From NCBI GenBank assembly GCA_903834825.1, contig CAILKQ010000103.1, forward strand, positions 1-39,213: 39,213 bases of DNA, given 5' to 3'. Positions 28,122 through 38,978 of this stretch are shown piece by piece. Below the pieces are notes generated by a model. The model did no database searches. It was not told where the DNA came from and saw only the letters and a list, made by a program, of their open reading frames with translations. Position 1 is the stretch's first letter; every line of letters starts with the position of its first letter. This DNA is from an uncultured bacterium. GTDB lineage: Bacteria; Bacteroidota; Bacteroidia; Chitinophagales; Chitinophagaceae. The position numbers were made by a program, and so were the translations under genes.

Positions 28122-29282
28122 TTACTGCACCGTAGAAACGCCATTGAGGCGGCGAATAAAGTAGATCCGCTTGTTTTCGTGATAATCAGGTGTAGAAGAC
28201 ATAGGGGCCCATTTGACCGGTCTGAAGTCGAAATCGTTCAGTACTTTGAAGGGTTTTGTTTCAAGTCCCTCCGTTTTTATACGGCCGTAGGCAGACAAAA
28301 TATTAATAAAGTAATACGTCAGTTCAAATCCTTTTAGCATTGATATTGAGGGTTTTACACCCGTTATTGATTTTATTTTTTCGTCAACCTGCGCAGCCCA
28401 TTGATGTCCGGAAGGAATATTGAATGATGTTGTAAAATAAATGGGGATTCCAGCATAGTTTTTTCCCTGGATTTCTTTCATGCCATCCCACCCCGGCATT
28501 CCTATCACCTGAATAATGCCTTTTTTGGGGTAAGCCGATATGGCCTTGGCAAACTGGATTGCAAATTGATCATCCAGGCTGCCTGCAATCAGCACGTTTG
28601 TTTTTGTAGTATCCAGGAATGGAACCAGGTCTTCCATCTTGAATTCGAGGTTAAGTAACGCTGTTTTGAATTTGTTCCTATACACCGAAGCCGCATTGAG
28701 TTCCCTGAACTGTGTTTCAATTTTATCATCTGCCGCTCCGCTTCTTTTGAACCAAATAACATTGGCATCAGGCCATTTTTTAAAGAGCTGGTTGTGGATG
28801 ACCTGAATATGGGAGTTGATTTTAGGATTGGCAATGAATACCATGGGGCTTTCCCTGATGCCGCCATCATTGGGATAGGTGGCGCTGACCATGGGTATGT
28901 TTTTTTCTTTGGCGATCTGTGCCAGTTCCAGGTAATCGCTCCCGCTTGCTTGAGCGATGATGATATCCAGTGAGTCGAATGTTTTGTTGTTGAGTAGATA
29001 AGCAATGGAGCCGGTCTTGCTTTGAATGTCAAACACTTCCATACTCACCTTTGGGCCCGATTGGTTGATGGAGTCAATCGCCATCACTGCACCTTCATAG
29101 AATTCCAAACCACTGATGGCCATGCGTGGAAAACTGGTTTGGAGTTTGTACTGGTCTAATGCGTCAAAAGCACTGTCAAGGTATAGGGAAGTAAAAAGAC
29201 CAACCCTTGTGTTTTTCTTTCCCTGGCCATTGGCCAAAGCCATGCCCAATAAGGCAAACAACAGCAGAAAGGTCTTTTTCAT
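28122..29282 (-). CDS. Type I periplasmic-binding-fold protein (ABC substrate-binding-like)
   Basis: 386 aa; signal peptide; KKNTRVGLFTSLYLDSAF, GLEFYEGAVMAIDSIN, IPMVSATYPNDGG; PBP1-like layout. Confidence 0.75.
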   Translation of the reverse strand: MKKTFLLLFALLGMALANGQGKKNTRVGLFTSLYLDSAFDALDQYKLQTSFPRMAISGLEFYEGAVMAIDSINQSGPKVSMEVFDIQSKTGSIAYLLNNKTFDSLDIIIAQASGSDYLELAQIAKEKNIPMVSATYPNDGGIRESPMVFIANPKINSHIQVIHNQLFKKWPDANVIWFKRSGAADDKIETQFRELNAASVYRNKFKTALLNLEFKMEDLVPFLDTTKTNVLIAGSLDDQFAIQFAKAISAYPKKGIIQVIGMPGWDGMKEIQGKNYAGIPIYFTTSFNIPSGHQWAAQVDEKIKSITGVKPSISMLKGFELTYYFINILSAYGRIKTEGLETKPFKVLNDFDFRPVKWAPMSSTPDYHENKRIYFIRRLNGVSTVQ

Positions 29283-29299
29283 GGGGCTAAATTACAGCA

Positions 29300-30835
29300 T
29301 TATTCCCATTCGATGGTTGCTGGCGGCTTACTAGAGATATCGTAAACAACCCGATTGATACCCCTGACCCTGTTGATGATTTCATTGGAAACTTCTCCAA
29401 GGAATTCATAGGGGAGGTGAGCCCAGTCAGCTGTCATGCCATCAACCGAAGTCACAGCCCTGAGGGCTACGGTAAACTCATAGGTTCTTTCATCCCCCAT
29501 AACCCCAACAGACTTGACAGGAAGCAGGATGGCACCGGCTTGCCAAACCTTGTTGTAGAGATCGTGTTTCTTCAGGGATTCTATGTAGATGTTGTCTGCT
29601 TCTTGCAAGAGCCTTACTTTTTCTTCTGTGATTTCACCAAGGATACGGATGGCCAGTCCAGGACCTGGAAAAGGATGCCTGAACAGGAGATCGTTCGGAA
29701 TACCCAGTTCCAAGCCTACTTTCCTTACCTCATCCTTGAAGAGATAGCGCAATGGCTCTACCAGGCTGAGTTTCATGGTTTCAGGCAGCCCACCCACATT
29801 GTGGTGAGACTTGATCGTAACCGATGGGCCGTGTACCGATACACTTTCGATGACATCCGGGTAGATGGTGCCTTGCCCCAGGAAAGAAATATCCGTCAAT
29901 GATTGGGCTTCCTGGTCAAAGATTTCAATAAAGGTTCTGCCGATGGCTTTCCTTTTTTCTTCTGGATTGCTCAGACCATTCAGCGCACCATAAAATTCAT
30001 GTTTTGCATCAACCCCTTTTACATTGAGGTCCAAGACTTCATATGTTTTGAGTACCGCTTCAAATTCGTCTTTTCTCAACAGGCCATTGTCTACAAAAAT
30101 CCCAAACAGGTTTTTGCCAATGGCCCTGTGGATAAGGGTTGCAGCAACGGTAGAGTCAACGCCACCGCTGAGGCCCATCACCACTTTTTTATCACCGATT
30201 TGTTTTTTCAACGCTTCAACAGTGTCTGTGATAAAATGCGCCGGTGTCCAGTCTCCACTGCATCCACAAACCGTATAGAGGAAATTCTGGATGATTTTTT
30301 TTCCGTATGCTGAGTGGTATACTTCTGGGTGGAACTGTAGGCCAAATATTTCATGGCAGCCAGGCTCTTCAACCTTGAATGCAGCAATCGGTATAGAGTT
30401 TGTTGTTGCCAATAAGGTTGCGTTATCAGGGAGTTCCAAAATGGAATCCCCATGGCTCATCCAGACCTGAGAGGTTTCTGGAACTGAGGCCAGCAACACA
30501 TTTTCAATATTGGTTTGAAGGATAGCCCTTCCATATTCTCTTTTTTCTGAACGCTCTACACGGCCTCCGAAAGATTTCGCTGTGAGCTGCGCCCCATAAC
30601 AAATGCCCAAAACATTGCGTTGTCCAGCGATAGCTTTGATGTCCACCTCTGGAGCATTGGGATCATTTACGGAAAATGGTGATCCAGAGAGGATGACCCC
30701 CTTCAGCTCTGGGCCGTATTCAATGTTCTTGTGATAGGGTACAATTTCACAATATACATTGGCTTCCCTGACAGCACGGGCAATCAATTGGGTGTACTGA
30801 GAACCAAAATCGAGGATGAGAATTTTTTCAGTCAT
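29300..30835 (-). CDS. guaA: GMP synthase (glutamine-hydrolysing)
   Basis: [44 protein letters not shown]-terminal [10 protein letters not shown]. Start trimmed to the ATG at 30835 (MTEKILIL). Confidence 0.98.
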   Translation of the reverse strand: MTEKILILDFGSQYTQLIARAVREANVYCEIVPYHKNIEYGPELKGVILSGSPFSVNDPNAPEVDIKAIAGQRNVLGICYGAQLTAKSFGGRVERSEKREYGRAILQTNIENVLLASVPETSQVWMSHGDSILELPDNATLLATTNSIPIAAFKVEEPGCHEIFGLQFHPEVYHSAYGKKIIQNFLYTVCGCSGDWTPAHFITDTVEALKKQIGDKKVVMGLSGGVDSTVAATLIHRAIGKNLFGIFVDNGLLRKDEFEAVLKTYEVLDLNVKGVDAKHEFYGALNGLSNPEEKRKAIGRTFIEIFDQEAQSLTDISFLGQGTIYPDVIESVSVHGPSVTIKSHHNVGGLPETMKLSLVEPLRYLFKDEVRKVGLELGIPNDLLFRHPFPGPGLAIRILGEITEEKVRLLQEADNIYIESLKKHDLYNKVWQAGAILLPVKSVGVMGDERTYEFTVALRAVTSVDGMTADWAHLPYEFLGEVSNEIINRVRGINRVVYDISSKPPATIEWE

Positions 30836-30844
30836 AGATACCAG

Positions 30845-30852
30845 CAAAGGTA
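30845..30852 (-). promoter_or_regulatory. Candidate -7 box for guaA
   Basis: Minus TACCTTTG, 9 nt before the guaA ATG; no standard -33 seen. Confidence 0.4.
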
Positions 30853-30884
30853 AAGATTTAGGGGAACTGAAGGGTAGGGTAAAT

Positions 30885-30917
30885 AAAAAAAGAACATCCT
30901 AGTGGGATGTTCTTTTT
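30885..30917 (-). terminator. Rho-independent terminator downstream of rpsT
   Basis: AAAAGAACATCC-TAGTG-GGATGTTCTTTT, 13-bp perfect stem with T tract on the minus strand, about 22 nt past the rpsT stop. Confidence 0.93.
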
Positions 30918-30938
30918 AAAAATATTTTCGGAAACTGA

Positions 30939-31196
30939 TTAAGCTGCTTTGCTGGAAACTGCCTTGGTAAGCTTGCTCTTCAGGTTAGCTGCCTTGTTCT
31001 TGTGGATAACACCTTTTTTGGCAAGTTTATCGATTTTGCTCAATACACTTGGAAGTGTTTCTGCTGCTGCAGCTGCATCAGTATTTGCGCGAAGATCACG
31101 CATCAAGTTACGGGTGGTTTTACCCTGGTAACGGTTTTTTTCTCTGCGCTTAGCTACTTGACGTACATCCTTCTTGGTTGCCTTATGATTTGCCAT
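30939..31196 (-). CDS. rpsT: 30S ribosomal protein S20
   Basis: MANHKATKKDVRQVAKRREKNRYQGKTTRNLMRDLR...KIDKLAKKGVIHKNKAANLKSKLTKAV. Start set to the ATG at 31196. Confidence 0.96.
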   Translation of the reverse strand: MANHKATKKDVRQVAKRREKNRYQGKTTRNLMRDLRANTDAAAAAETLPSVLSKIDKLAKKGVIHKNKAANLKSKLTKAVSSKAA

Positions 31197-31222
31197 CTTT
31201 ATTTTTTCTTTTAAACGGGATG

Positions 31223-31254
31223 CAAATGTAACACTTTTCCCGATATCTTCCAAA
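31223..31254 (-). promoter_or_regulatory. rpsT promoter, Bacteroidota -33/-7 type
   Basis: Minus TTTG (31254-31251) - 20 nt - TACATTTG (31230-31223), about 26 nt upstream of the rpsT ATG. Confidence 0.75.
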
Positions 31255-31339
31255 ATTAAGCCTTTTTTAGAAGAAAATGATTGATTTATAGTTGAAGATT
31301 CCTGTTATTTTTTAAGTTCAAATGAACGATATTTGCGCA

Positions 31340-31347
31340 TAGTTTTG
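31340..31347 (+). promoter_or_regulatory. Candidate -7 box for sucAB
   Basis: TAGTTTTG matches TAnnTTTG, 25 nt before the sucA ATG; no clear -33 TTTG. Confidence 0.5.
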
Positions 31348-31372
31348 TCATTCAACCTTTTAGCATCTTCCC

Positions 31373-34105
31373 ATGAAGGATTTTTCTTACATAACCTCAT
31401 CTCATCCGTCTTATATTGAGCAGCTGTATCAGGACTTTTCCCGTTCCCCCGAAAGCATAGACCCAGATCTGCGCAAATTCTTTGAAGGTTTTGATTTTGC
31501 AGTGACCCAGCGTGAGGTTATACCATCCATGGCTGACGTTGCAGCCGGTGGAGATCTCGACTGGAGGAAAGAATTGGGCGTTTACCGCCTTATCCTGGGG
31601 TATAGGAACAAAGGCCATCTGATCGCCAAAACCAACCCTATACGTGAGAGAAAAGACAGGGGAGCAAACCTTGATCTTGGATTTTTCGGACTGTCTGAAG
31701 CCGACATGGATGCTGATTTTTATGCAGGCAACCTGATTGGCCTTGGAACAGTAACGCTTAGAGAGATACAATCCCACTTGATAAAATGCTATGCAAACCA
31801 TGTTGGCATAGAGTTCAAATACATCAGCAGCCAGGAGAAAATCAACTTTCTTACCGATGAAATGGAAACCAAGTTTCCCCGTCCGCTTTCGTTGGAAAAG
31901 AAAACAAGGATCCTTGAGAAACTGAACCAGGGCGTTATTTTTGAGAAATTCCTTCATACAAAATACATTGGACAAAAGCGGTTTTCACTTGAAGGTGGAG
32001 AAACAACCATTGCGGCATTGGATGCCATGATCAATATAGCCAGTGATCAAGGGGTTCAGGAAGTGGTTATAGGCATGGCACACCGAGGAAGGCTCAATGT
32101 TTTGGCCAATATCATGGGCAAGACCTATGAGCACATCTTCAGCGAATTTGAAGGCAAGTCAAAGCCAGACCAAACCATGGGAAGCGGTGATGTTAAATAC
32201 CATCTCGGCTACGGCAGTAAGGTTGTCACGCTTTCTGGCAAGTCGATTTCTCTGAAATTGATGCCCAATCCCTCACACCTTGAGGCCGTTGATCCTGTAG
32301 TACTGGGATTTTCAAGGGCCAAGGCCGATGCCATGTATGCAAGCCAGTACGACTCCATTTTACCCGTATTGATCCATGGTGATGCCTCCATCGCCGGGCA
32401 GGGTATTGTATACGAAATACTGCAGATGTCTGGATTGGATGGCTACTCAACAGGTGGTACCATTCATTTTGTCATCAACAACCAGATCGGATTCACCACT
32501 GATTTTGAAGATGCCAGGACTGCCGACTACTGTACTTCACTGGCAGCCATGGTGCATGCACCTGTTATGCACGTCAATGGGGACGATCCTGAAGCGGTTG
32601 TCAAGTGCATGGAAATTGCCATACGGTATAGACAGCAATTCAACAGTGATGTTTTCATTGATATGGTCTGTTACAGAAAGCATGGCCACAACGAAGGCGA
32701 TGATCCCAAGTTTACCCAGCCACATCTTTATTCAATCATCGAGAAACATCCCAATCCGAGGGAAAATTATGTTGCTCATTTGCAGAAGCATGAAAACCCG
32801 GAAATCCAGTCCATGGCCAAAGACATGGAAAAGAAGTTCTGGAGTGATTTGCAGGAGCGCTTGGATGAGGTAAAACAACACCCGTTGCCATATCATTATC
32901 AAGCGCCAGAGCTGGTTTGGAAAACCATGAAAAAGGCTGTGGCTGAAGACTTTGACGCATCACCATCTACCGCTATTGATGCTGTGCAATTCAAAACCCT
33001 TTTTGAAGCCATCATGTTGATTCCGGAGGGTTTCAAGCCGTTGAAAAAAATCGAGAAACTTTTGCAAGACAAACAGGGCTTGTTGGAGAAAGAGAACAAG
33101 GTGGATTGGGCAACAGGAGAATTGCTGGCTTACGCGAGTTTATTGGCAGATGGGAAAGAAGTAAGGATGAGTGGGCAGGATGTAAAGCGGGGAACCTTTA
33201 GCCACAGGCATGCAGTCTTGTTGGATGAAAATACTGATCAGCAATACAACAGGCTTGAAAATATTCCGGGTGCTAAAGGAAAATTCAGGATTTATAATTC
33301 CCTCTTGAGTGAGTATGGGGTCCTTGGATTTGAATATGGATATGCATTGGCCAATCCGGAAGTGTTGGTGCTTTGGGAAGCTCAATTCGGAGACTTTTCC
33401 AATGGTGCGCAAACCATGATTGACCAGTTCATCTCTGCAGCCGAGCAAAAATGGAACAGGATGAACGGACTGGTCATGTTGCTCCCGCACGGTTACGAAG
33501 GCCAGGGCCCCGAGCACAGCAGTGCCCGCATGGAAAGGTTCCTGCAGATGTGTGCGGAATTAAACATGGTGATCACCAATGTCACCACTGCAGCCAACTT
33601 GTTCCATGCACTCAGGCGTCAATTGACATGGCAGTTCAGGAAGCCGATGATCAACTTCTCACCCAAGGCCAACCTCAGGCATCCGGGTACCTATTCAACC
33701 GTTGCTGAATTCACCAGCAGTGGATTCCAGGAACTGATTGACGATACAGTTGATGCATCAGCGGTAAAGCAAGTCTTGTTCTGCACAGGTAAAATATATT
33801 TTGACCTGCATGATTATAGGGTAAAGAATGCCATAGGAAATGTTGCCATTGTTCGCCTTGAGCAGGTTTATCCATTGCCCGTCAAGCAACTTGAAGCAGC
33901 CAAGAAAAAGTATGGCAATGCAGCATGGACTTGGGTTCAGGAGGAACCGATGAACATGGGTGCTGCTTCATTCTTGCGCATGAATTTGGATGCAATTGCC
34001 TTCAACATCATTGCAAGAACTGCCAGTGCTGCAACTGCAACTGGTTTCAACAAGGTGCATGCTGCTGAGCAAGAGGAAATCATTAAAAAGGCCTTTTCAT
34101 TTTAA
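31373..34105 (+). CDS. sucA: 2-oxoglutarate dehydrogenase E1 component
   Basis: 910 aa; [94 protein letters not shown]. Confidence 0.97.
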   Translation: MKDFSYITSSHPSYIEQLYQDFSRSPESIDPDLRKFFEGFDFAVTQREVIPSMADVAAGGDLDWRKELGVYRLILGYRNKGHLIAKTNPIRERKDRGANLDLGFFGLSEADMDADFYAGNLIGLGTVTLREIQSHLIKCYANHVGIEFKYISSQEKINFLTDEMETKFPRPLSLEKKTRILEKLNQGVIFEKFLHTKYIGQKRFSLEGGETTIAALDAMINIASDQGVQEVVIGMAHRGRLNVLANIMGKTYEHIFSEFEGKSKPDQTMGSGDVKYHLGYGSKVVTLSGKSISLKLMPNPSHLEAVDPVVLGFSRAKADAMYASQYDSILPVLIHGDASIAGQGIVYEILQMSGLDGYSTGGTIHFVINNQIGFTTDFEDARTADYCTSLAAMVHAPVMHVNGDDPEAVVKCMEIAIRYRQQFNSDVFIDMVCYRKHGHNEGDDPKFTQPHLYSIIEKHPNPRENYVAHLQKHENPEIQSMAKDMEKKFWSDLQERLDEVKQHPLPYHYQAPELVWKTMKKAVAEDFDASPSTAIDAVQFKTLFEAIMLIPEGFKPLKKIEKLLQDKQGLLEKENKVDWATGELLAYASLLADGKEVRMSGQDVKRGTFSHRHAVLLDENTDQQYNRLENIPGAKGKFRIYNSLLSEYGVLGFEYGYALANPEVLVLWEAQFGDFSNGAQTMIDQFISAAEQKWNRMNGLVMLLPHGYEGQGPEHSSARMERFLQMCAELNMVITNVTTAANLFHALRRQLTWQFRKPMINFSPKANLRHPGTYSTVAEFTSSGFQELIDDTVDASAVKQVLFCTGKIYFDLHDYRVKNAIGNVAIVRLEQVYPLPVKQLEAAKKKYGNAAWTWVQEEPMNMGAASFLRMNLDAIAFNIIARTASAATATGFNKVHAAEQEEIIKKAFSF

Positions 34106-34137
34106 ATTTGGATGAGCAAAATTTTCAAAAAATTGTT

Positions 34138-35343
34138 ATGATAGAAATTAAAGTGCCAACAGTAGGAGAGTCGATCAGTGAGGTAAGCCTTGCAAAATGG
34201 CTGAAAAAAGATGGACAGTGGGTTGAGCGGGATGAAGTGCTTGCTGAAATCGAAAGTGAAAAAGCCACCTTTGAAATCAACGCAGAGCAGGCGGGCATCC
34301 TTACAATTAAGGTACAGGAAGGAGATACCCTTGCTATCGGAGATATTGTTTGTTCGATTGATGAGAAAGCTGAAAGGCCTGCTGATCTTCCAGTAGAAGC
34401 CAAAGCAGAAAAAACTGCTACTGCTTTAACGCCGGAGCCAGCAACTGCTGCCAAATCCGACGTTAAGACCAGCCCTGTAGCTGCTGCCATCATTGCTGAT
34501 AAAAAGGTTGATGCCAAAGGCATTGCAGCTACTGGTACAGGTGGTAAAATCCTCAAACAGGATGTGATGGATGCCATTTCAAATCCAGGCAGAAAGCCAG
34601 GTGCAGAAATGTTTACCAGGGGAGAGCGCAAAGAGAAAATGACCCAACTGCGCAAGACCATTTCACGCAGATTGGTTGAAGCGAAAAATACTACGGCCAT
34701 GCTCACCACCTTCAATGAAGTGGACATGGGTTTTGTGATGGAAGTGAGGGCCAAATACAAAGACAAGTTCAAGGAAAAGCATGGTGTGGGTCTCGGGTTC
34801 ATGAGCTTTTTCACCAAGGCTTGTGCCTATGCGTTGCAGGAGTTTCCTGCAGTAAATGGCTATCTCAGCAATGAGGAACTCATTTACCACGATTATTGCG
34901 ATATTTCAATTGCAGTCTCCGCCCCCAAGGGATTGGTGGTTCCCGTGATCAGGAATGCCGAGTCTTTGTCCATGGCAGATATTGAAAAGAAAGTAGTAGA
35001 ATTGGCCACCAAAGCAAGAGACAACAAACTCACCCTAGAAGAAATGCAGGGTGGTACTTTCACCATCACCAATGGCGGCGTGTTTGGATCATTGCTCAGT
35101 ACACCCATCATCAACATACCACAATCTGCCATCCTCGGTATGCACAAGATCGAGGAACGTGCAGTGGTCATCAAGGGTCAGATTGTTGCAAGACCAATGA
35201 TGTACCTGGCATTGAGTTATGATCACCGCATCATCGACGGAAAGGAAAGCGTCGGCTTCCTTGTGAAGGTGAAGGAATTGCTGGAAAATCCCGAATTATT
35301 GTTGTTCGGAAAGGATCCAGTCAAGACCCTCTTGGAGCTATGA
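34138..35343 (+). CDS. sucB: 2-oxoglutarate dehydrogenase E2 (dihydrolipoamide succinyltransferase)
   Basis: Lipoyl domain [11 protein letters not shown], Ala/Pro linker, E3-binding domain, catalytic [17 protein letters not shown]. Start set to [12 protein letters not shown] at 34138. Confidence 0.96.
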   Translation: MIEIKVPTVGESISEVSLAKWLKKDGQWVERDEVLAEIESEKATFEINAEQAGILTIKVQEGDTLAIGDIVCSIDEKAERPADLPVEAKAEKTATALTPEPATAAKSDVKTSPVAAAIIADKKVDAKGIAATGTGGKILKQDVMDAISNPGRKPGAEMFTRGERKEKMTQLRKTISRRLVEAKNTTAMLTTFNEVDMGFVMEVRAKYKDKFKEKHGVGLGFMSFFTKACAYALQEFPAVNGYLSNEELIYHDYCDISIAVSAPKGLVVPVIRNAESLSMADIEKKVVELATKARDNKLTLEEMQGGTFTITNGGVFGSLLSTPIINIPQSAILGMHKIEERAVVIKGQIVARPMMYLALSYDHRIIDGKESVGFLVKVKELLENPELLLFGKDPVKTLLEL

Positions 35344-35371
35344 TCAGATCCTAAACCTTTAAAATATTACG

Positions 35372-36559
35372 ATGAGTGCATATTACCATTCATACCAAAG
35401 TACTGCCTCATCGATTCTCGGTTCCTTTTCCTTCAAGGAGTCTTTTCCTGTATACCTGAAAAAATTCTTCAAGCAGCACAAGAAATACGGTTCGCGCGAC
35501 AGAAAAATCATTGCCGACCTCTGCTTCGGGTTTTTCCGGATCGGCAATACAGCCACTTCGTTTAGCATCGTTGAGCAAATGATGATGGGCTATTTTCTCA
35601 CCCATGACTTTGATGGAGGATACCTGGCATTTGCCAATCCCGACTTGGCGGATAAGATTGGAGAAAATATCGAAGTTAAAATTGGAATCATCGAGCAACA
35701 ATTCAGCGGATTCAACCTCGCAGAACTTTTCCCCAGTCATTCTTCCATTTCAGCCGCTATTGACCAACATGATTTTGCTTTGCATCATTTAAGGAAGCCA
35801 TCTTTTTTTCTTCGCGTCAGGCCACTCAAAAGAGAGAAGGTACTTGCAGCATTGAAAGCCCAATCCATTCCTGCAAAACTGGTTGGGGATATTGCCATAA
35901 GGATTGATGCGAATGTTGATGTTGAGAAACTGATTGATCTTGATGTTGATGCAGTGGTACAAGACATCAGTTCCCAGAAAACAATCAGCCTGCTTGCTGA
36001 TTTGCCTGCGCATCCAACCACTATTTGGGATGCCTGTGCAGGCAGTGGCGGAAAATCCATCATGCTGGCAGACCGCTACAGGAAAGTAGGGTTGTATGTT
36101 TCTGATATAAGAGAAGAAATTCTTGAGGAATTGGAACGCCGTTTTAAACTTGCCGGCATTGTGGCCCAAAAACTTTTTTGCACAGACCTTCAGCATCCCA
36201 TGTCAACCCAGGTAGCCAAGTCTAATCTCCCTGAGGGTGGTGTTGACCTGATTGTTGCCGATGTTCCTTGCAGTGGCTCAGGAACATGGGGTAGAACCCC
36301 GGAGTTGTTGCGTTCCTTTGATGAAACCATGATCAGCGAATACCAGTTCATGCAAAAGAGTATTGTAGCAAGGCTGCCTTCACAATTGAAGCCTGGCGGG
36401 CATCTTCTCTATATTACCTGTTCTGTTTTTAAAGAAGAGAATGATGAGGTGGTTGATTACATTGAAGAATCGCTGGGTCTTACCCTGGTAAGAAAGGAGA
36501 TGATATCCGGAATCAATGAAGGCGGTGATCATTTGTTTGCAGCACTCTTTACTTCATGA
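35372..36559 (+). CDS. RsmB/NOP-type 16S rRNA cytosine-C5 methyltransferase
   Basis: 395 aa; WDACAGSGGKS SAM motif, DVPCSGSGTWGRTPE and YITCSVFKEENDEVV catalytic Cys motifs. Confidence 0.92.
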   Translation: MSAYYHSYQSTASSILGSFSFKESFPVYLKKFFKQHKKYGSRDRKIIADLCFGFFRIGNTATSFSIVEQMMMGYFLTHDFDGGYLAFANPDLADKIGENIEVKIGIIEQQFSGFNLAELFPSHSSISAAIDQHDFALHHLRKPSFFLRVRPLKREKVLAALKAQSIPAKLVGDIAIRIDANVDVEKLIDLDVDAVVQDISSQKTISLLADLPAHPTTIWDACAGSGGKSIMLADRYRKVGLYVSDIREEILEELERRFKLAGIVAQKLFCTDLQHPMSTQVAKSNLPEGGVDLIVADVPCSGSGTWGRTPELLRSFDETMISEYQFMQKSIVARLPSQLKPGGHLLYITCSVFKEENDEVVDYIEESLGLTLVRKEMISGINEGGDHLFAALFTS

Positions 36560-38222
36560 TTCTCAGGGTTCCTGCACCAATGCCGTCCTTATAAGACAAT
36601 ATGTATTGACCGGAACCTTGAATTCCAAGGCCATTCACATTGAAAAAATAGTATTCATTTTCCAACACATCGTAGGAAAGGTTTCTGATCATTTTTCCAT
36701 CCATAGACAGCAATTGAACCAATAATTTTCCATTGGTCTTTCCATTGTAAACAATGGTAAATTGGTCAGTCATGGGGTTGGGATAAATCCTGAGCCTGTC
36801 AGTCTTGAGGATGCCTTTGGCTTTTCTGCTATTCCTTTCTTTTTCAAGCATCTCGTAGGCCAGGCGCATGTTGGGAATGCCATACCCCGTGCGAACATCC
36901 GGGTTGCTGTAACGGTCCCCACTTTTTCTTACTGCTGCAATGATTTCCTTGTTAGAAAACTCCGGGAATGCCTGCCATAGGCAAGCAACCAAACCGGCAA
37001 TATTGGGATTGGAAAAGGATGTGCCATTTCCTTGCGCGACAGTTCCATTGGTGCTGATAAGAAATGTATTCCAACCCACAGAAGCAATATCTGGCTTGAC
37101 CCTGTTGTCTGAAGAAGGGCCATAGCTTGAAAATGGTGCAATTTGTTTGAAGCTGTTCACCGCTCCAACGGCCAAAACGTCAATACCATCTGCGGGTGCA
37201 ATGAGGTATTTCCAGGCACTGCTTCCTGAGTTACCAGCGCTGTTCATCACAATCATTCCTTTGTTGCTTGCCATTGTGGCTCCCCTGGTGATCATGGTTT
37301 TTTTGCCATTCATGTCTGCGTACGTGTAATTGAAACTGGCATCATCAAATGTATTGTAACCCAGCGATGAGCTGATCATTTGAACGCCGATGCTGTCGGC
37401 TCTCTCTGCAGCGGCCAGCCAATTTTGTTCTTCAACAGGAAATTCTGATGCGACATCCTCAGTTCTAAAAAGATAGTAGGATGATGCTGGAGCAGTTCCT
37501 ACGAATGCACCTGGAAGATTGGCCGCAAGGATGGAAAGGCATTGCATGCCATGGGCATCGTCTTCATTTACAGATGCATTGTTGTCTACAAAATCCCAGG
37601 TCATTTTCAGTTGTCCGTTGATTTTGAGGCTATCGAATGCTGCAATGTTTTGGTATTTGAAAAAGCCTGCGTCCAACACTGCAATCTTTATTCCATTCCC
37701 CTGAAACCCTTTGTTGTGGAGGAATTCACCCTCATGGATATTGACTTGCTTGATGCTGTTGCCGTAGTTGAGTGTGGTGGCTTTTGTTGAAGCAACTGTT
37801 TGTTTGAGATTGGTTTCTGTGATGGTCTCAATGAACTTTTCTTCACTATTTGCATTGGGGCGGTTTGCGATCGGGAATCTTTTTTTGACGAAGGGGAATT
37901 GGGATATCTTGTTCAGCGCAGCCTGGTCGGAGGTTTTGATGAGTACCTGGTTCAGCCATTTTGAACTGTTGAGGATTTCTACCTTTCCTGCCTTGGCTAT
38001 GCTATCGAGGTATACTTTTGAAACAGGAAGATCAGTGCTATCGATGGCAATATTGAATTGTTTTCTTCTGGCAATGGTCTCTGTAGAAAGAAATGTTTGG
38101 GGATTGGATAAGGAGTGGACGGTCCCTTTCTTATCTGTTAATTCAATGATGTGCCTTGTGTATTGTGCTTGCCCAATGGCAAAAAATCCCTGCAACAAGA
38201 TGGCTAGAAAAATAGCTTTCAT
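36549..38222 (-). CDS. S8 family subtilisin-like serine peptidase with T9SS type A C-terminal sorting domain
   Basis: 557 aa; IAVLDAGF (Asp), DDAHGMQCLSI (His), NSAGNSG, GTSFSNPNIAG (Ser); C-terminal LRIYPNPMTDQFTIVY...QYILSYKDG. Confidence 0.93.
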   Translation of the reverse strand: MKAIFLAILLQGFFAIGQAQYTRHIIELTDKKGTVHSLSNPQTFLSTETIARRKQFNIAIDSTDLPVSKVYLDSIAKAGKVEILNSSKWLNQVLIKTSDQAALNKISQFPFVKKRFPIANRPNANSEEKFIETITETNLKQTVASTKATTLNYGNSIKQVNIHEGEFLHNKGFQGNGIKIAVLDAGFFKYQNIAAFDSLKINGQLKMTWDFVDNNASVNEDDAHGMQCLSILAANLPGAFVGTAPASSYYLFRTEDVASEFPVEEQNWLAAAERADSIGVQMISSSLGYNTFDDASFNYTYADMNGKKTMITRGATMASNKGMIVMNSAGNSGSSAWKYLIAPADGIDVLAVGAVNSFKQIAPFSSYGPSSDNRVKPDIASVGWNTFLISTNGTVAQGNGTSFSNPNIAGLVACLWQAFPEFSNKEIIAAVRKSGDRYSNPDVRTGYGIPNMRLAYEMLEKERNSRKAKGILKTDRLRIYPNPMTDQFTIVYNGKTNGKLLVQLLSMDGKMIRNLSYDVLENEYYFFNVNGLGIQGSGQYILSYKDGIGAGTLRIMK

Positions 38223-38228
38223 GTTGAA

Positions 38229-38978
38229 TTAAAAGTTATGTCCAGTGATGGTAAGCCTAATGCCATAGCTGTTGGCTTCGTAGTATCCTCCTGGAGAACT
38301 TGCGTTGGGTGGTTGCCATGCCTCATGCAGGAATTCCTTGAATATCAGCCCTATGCTTTTTGAATAGACTTCTTTTGAATGATTGATCTCAAAATAGAAT
38401 TTCTTGTCAGCAGCATTTCCGGAGGTATCACTTCTTTGGTTGACTGTTACCGTTTCTGTATAGGAAATTCCATTTGCAGTGAACGATCGCCTTACATTTT
38501 CATAGGTATACCTCCAATCGGCCAGGTATTGCAATGATGAGATACCCGCAGTATTGATGTAGGCATTTCCTTTCCAGTTGAATCCGTTGGATATGGGTTC
38601 AACCATTTTCAGGTAACGCTGGTTGTCTTGCACGAGTTCAAGCCTGGTGCTGTCATAGGTAACCAGGTAAGACATCAGGTCTTTCCATTTTGTGGTATCC
38701 GTACTGCTTCTGATGGTTCTTTTGATCTTATAAGATGGCCTTCCCAGGTTATCCGTGATGAGTGAATCAATCTTATCCTGGATGACGTAGGAGTGGACCT
38801 CTTTTTTTGTACCGAGACTGAGGTAAACGGTTGAATCCAATCTGTAGTTGATGTAATTTCCCACTTTAAGCGGAAAATAGTCCTTGATTTTTTCCGTTTT
38901 GAACACAGCGGACTCTTTCTCGCATGCCATCAGCAGAAAGATGATGAAAAAATAAATTATGCTTTTGCTTTTCAGCAT
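38229..38978 (-). CDS. Putative lipoprotein of unknown function
   Basis: 249 aa; lipobox FLLMAC; YFPLKVGNYINYRLDSTVY pattern; start overlaps the mnmA stop by 1 nt. Confidence 0.75.
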   Translation of the reverse strand: MLKSKSIIYFFIIFLLMACEKESAVFKTEKIKDYFPLKVGNYINYRLDSTVYLSLGTKKEVHSYVIQDKIDSLITDNLGRPSYKIKRTIRSSTDTTKWKDLMSYLVTYDSTRLELVQDNQRYLKMVEPISNGFNWKGNAYINTAGISSLQYLADWRYTYENVRRSFTANGISYTETVTVNQRSDTSGNAADKKFYFEINHSKEVYSKSIGLIFKEFLHEAWQPPNASSPGGYYEANSYGIRLTITGHNF

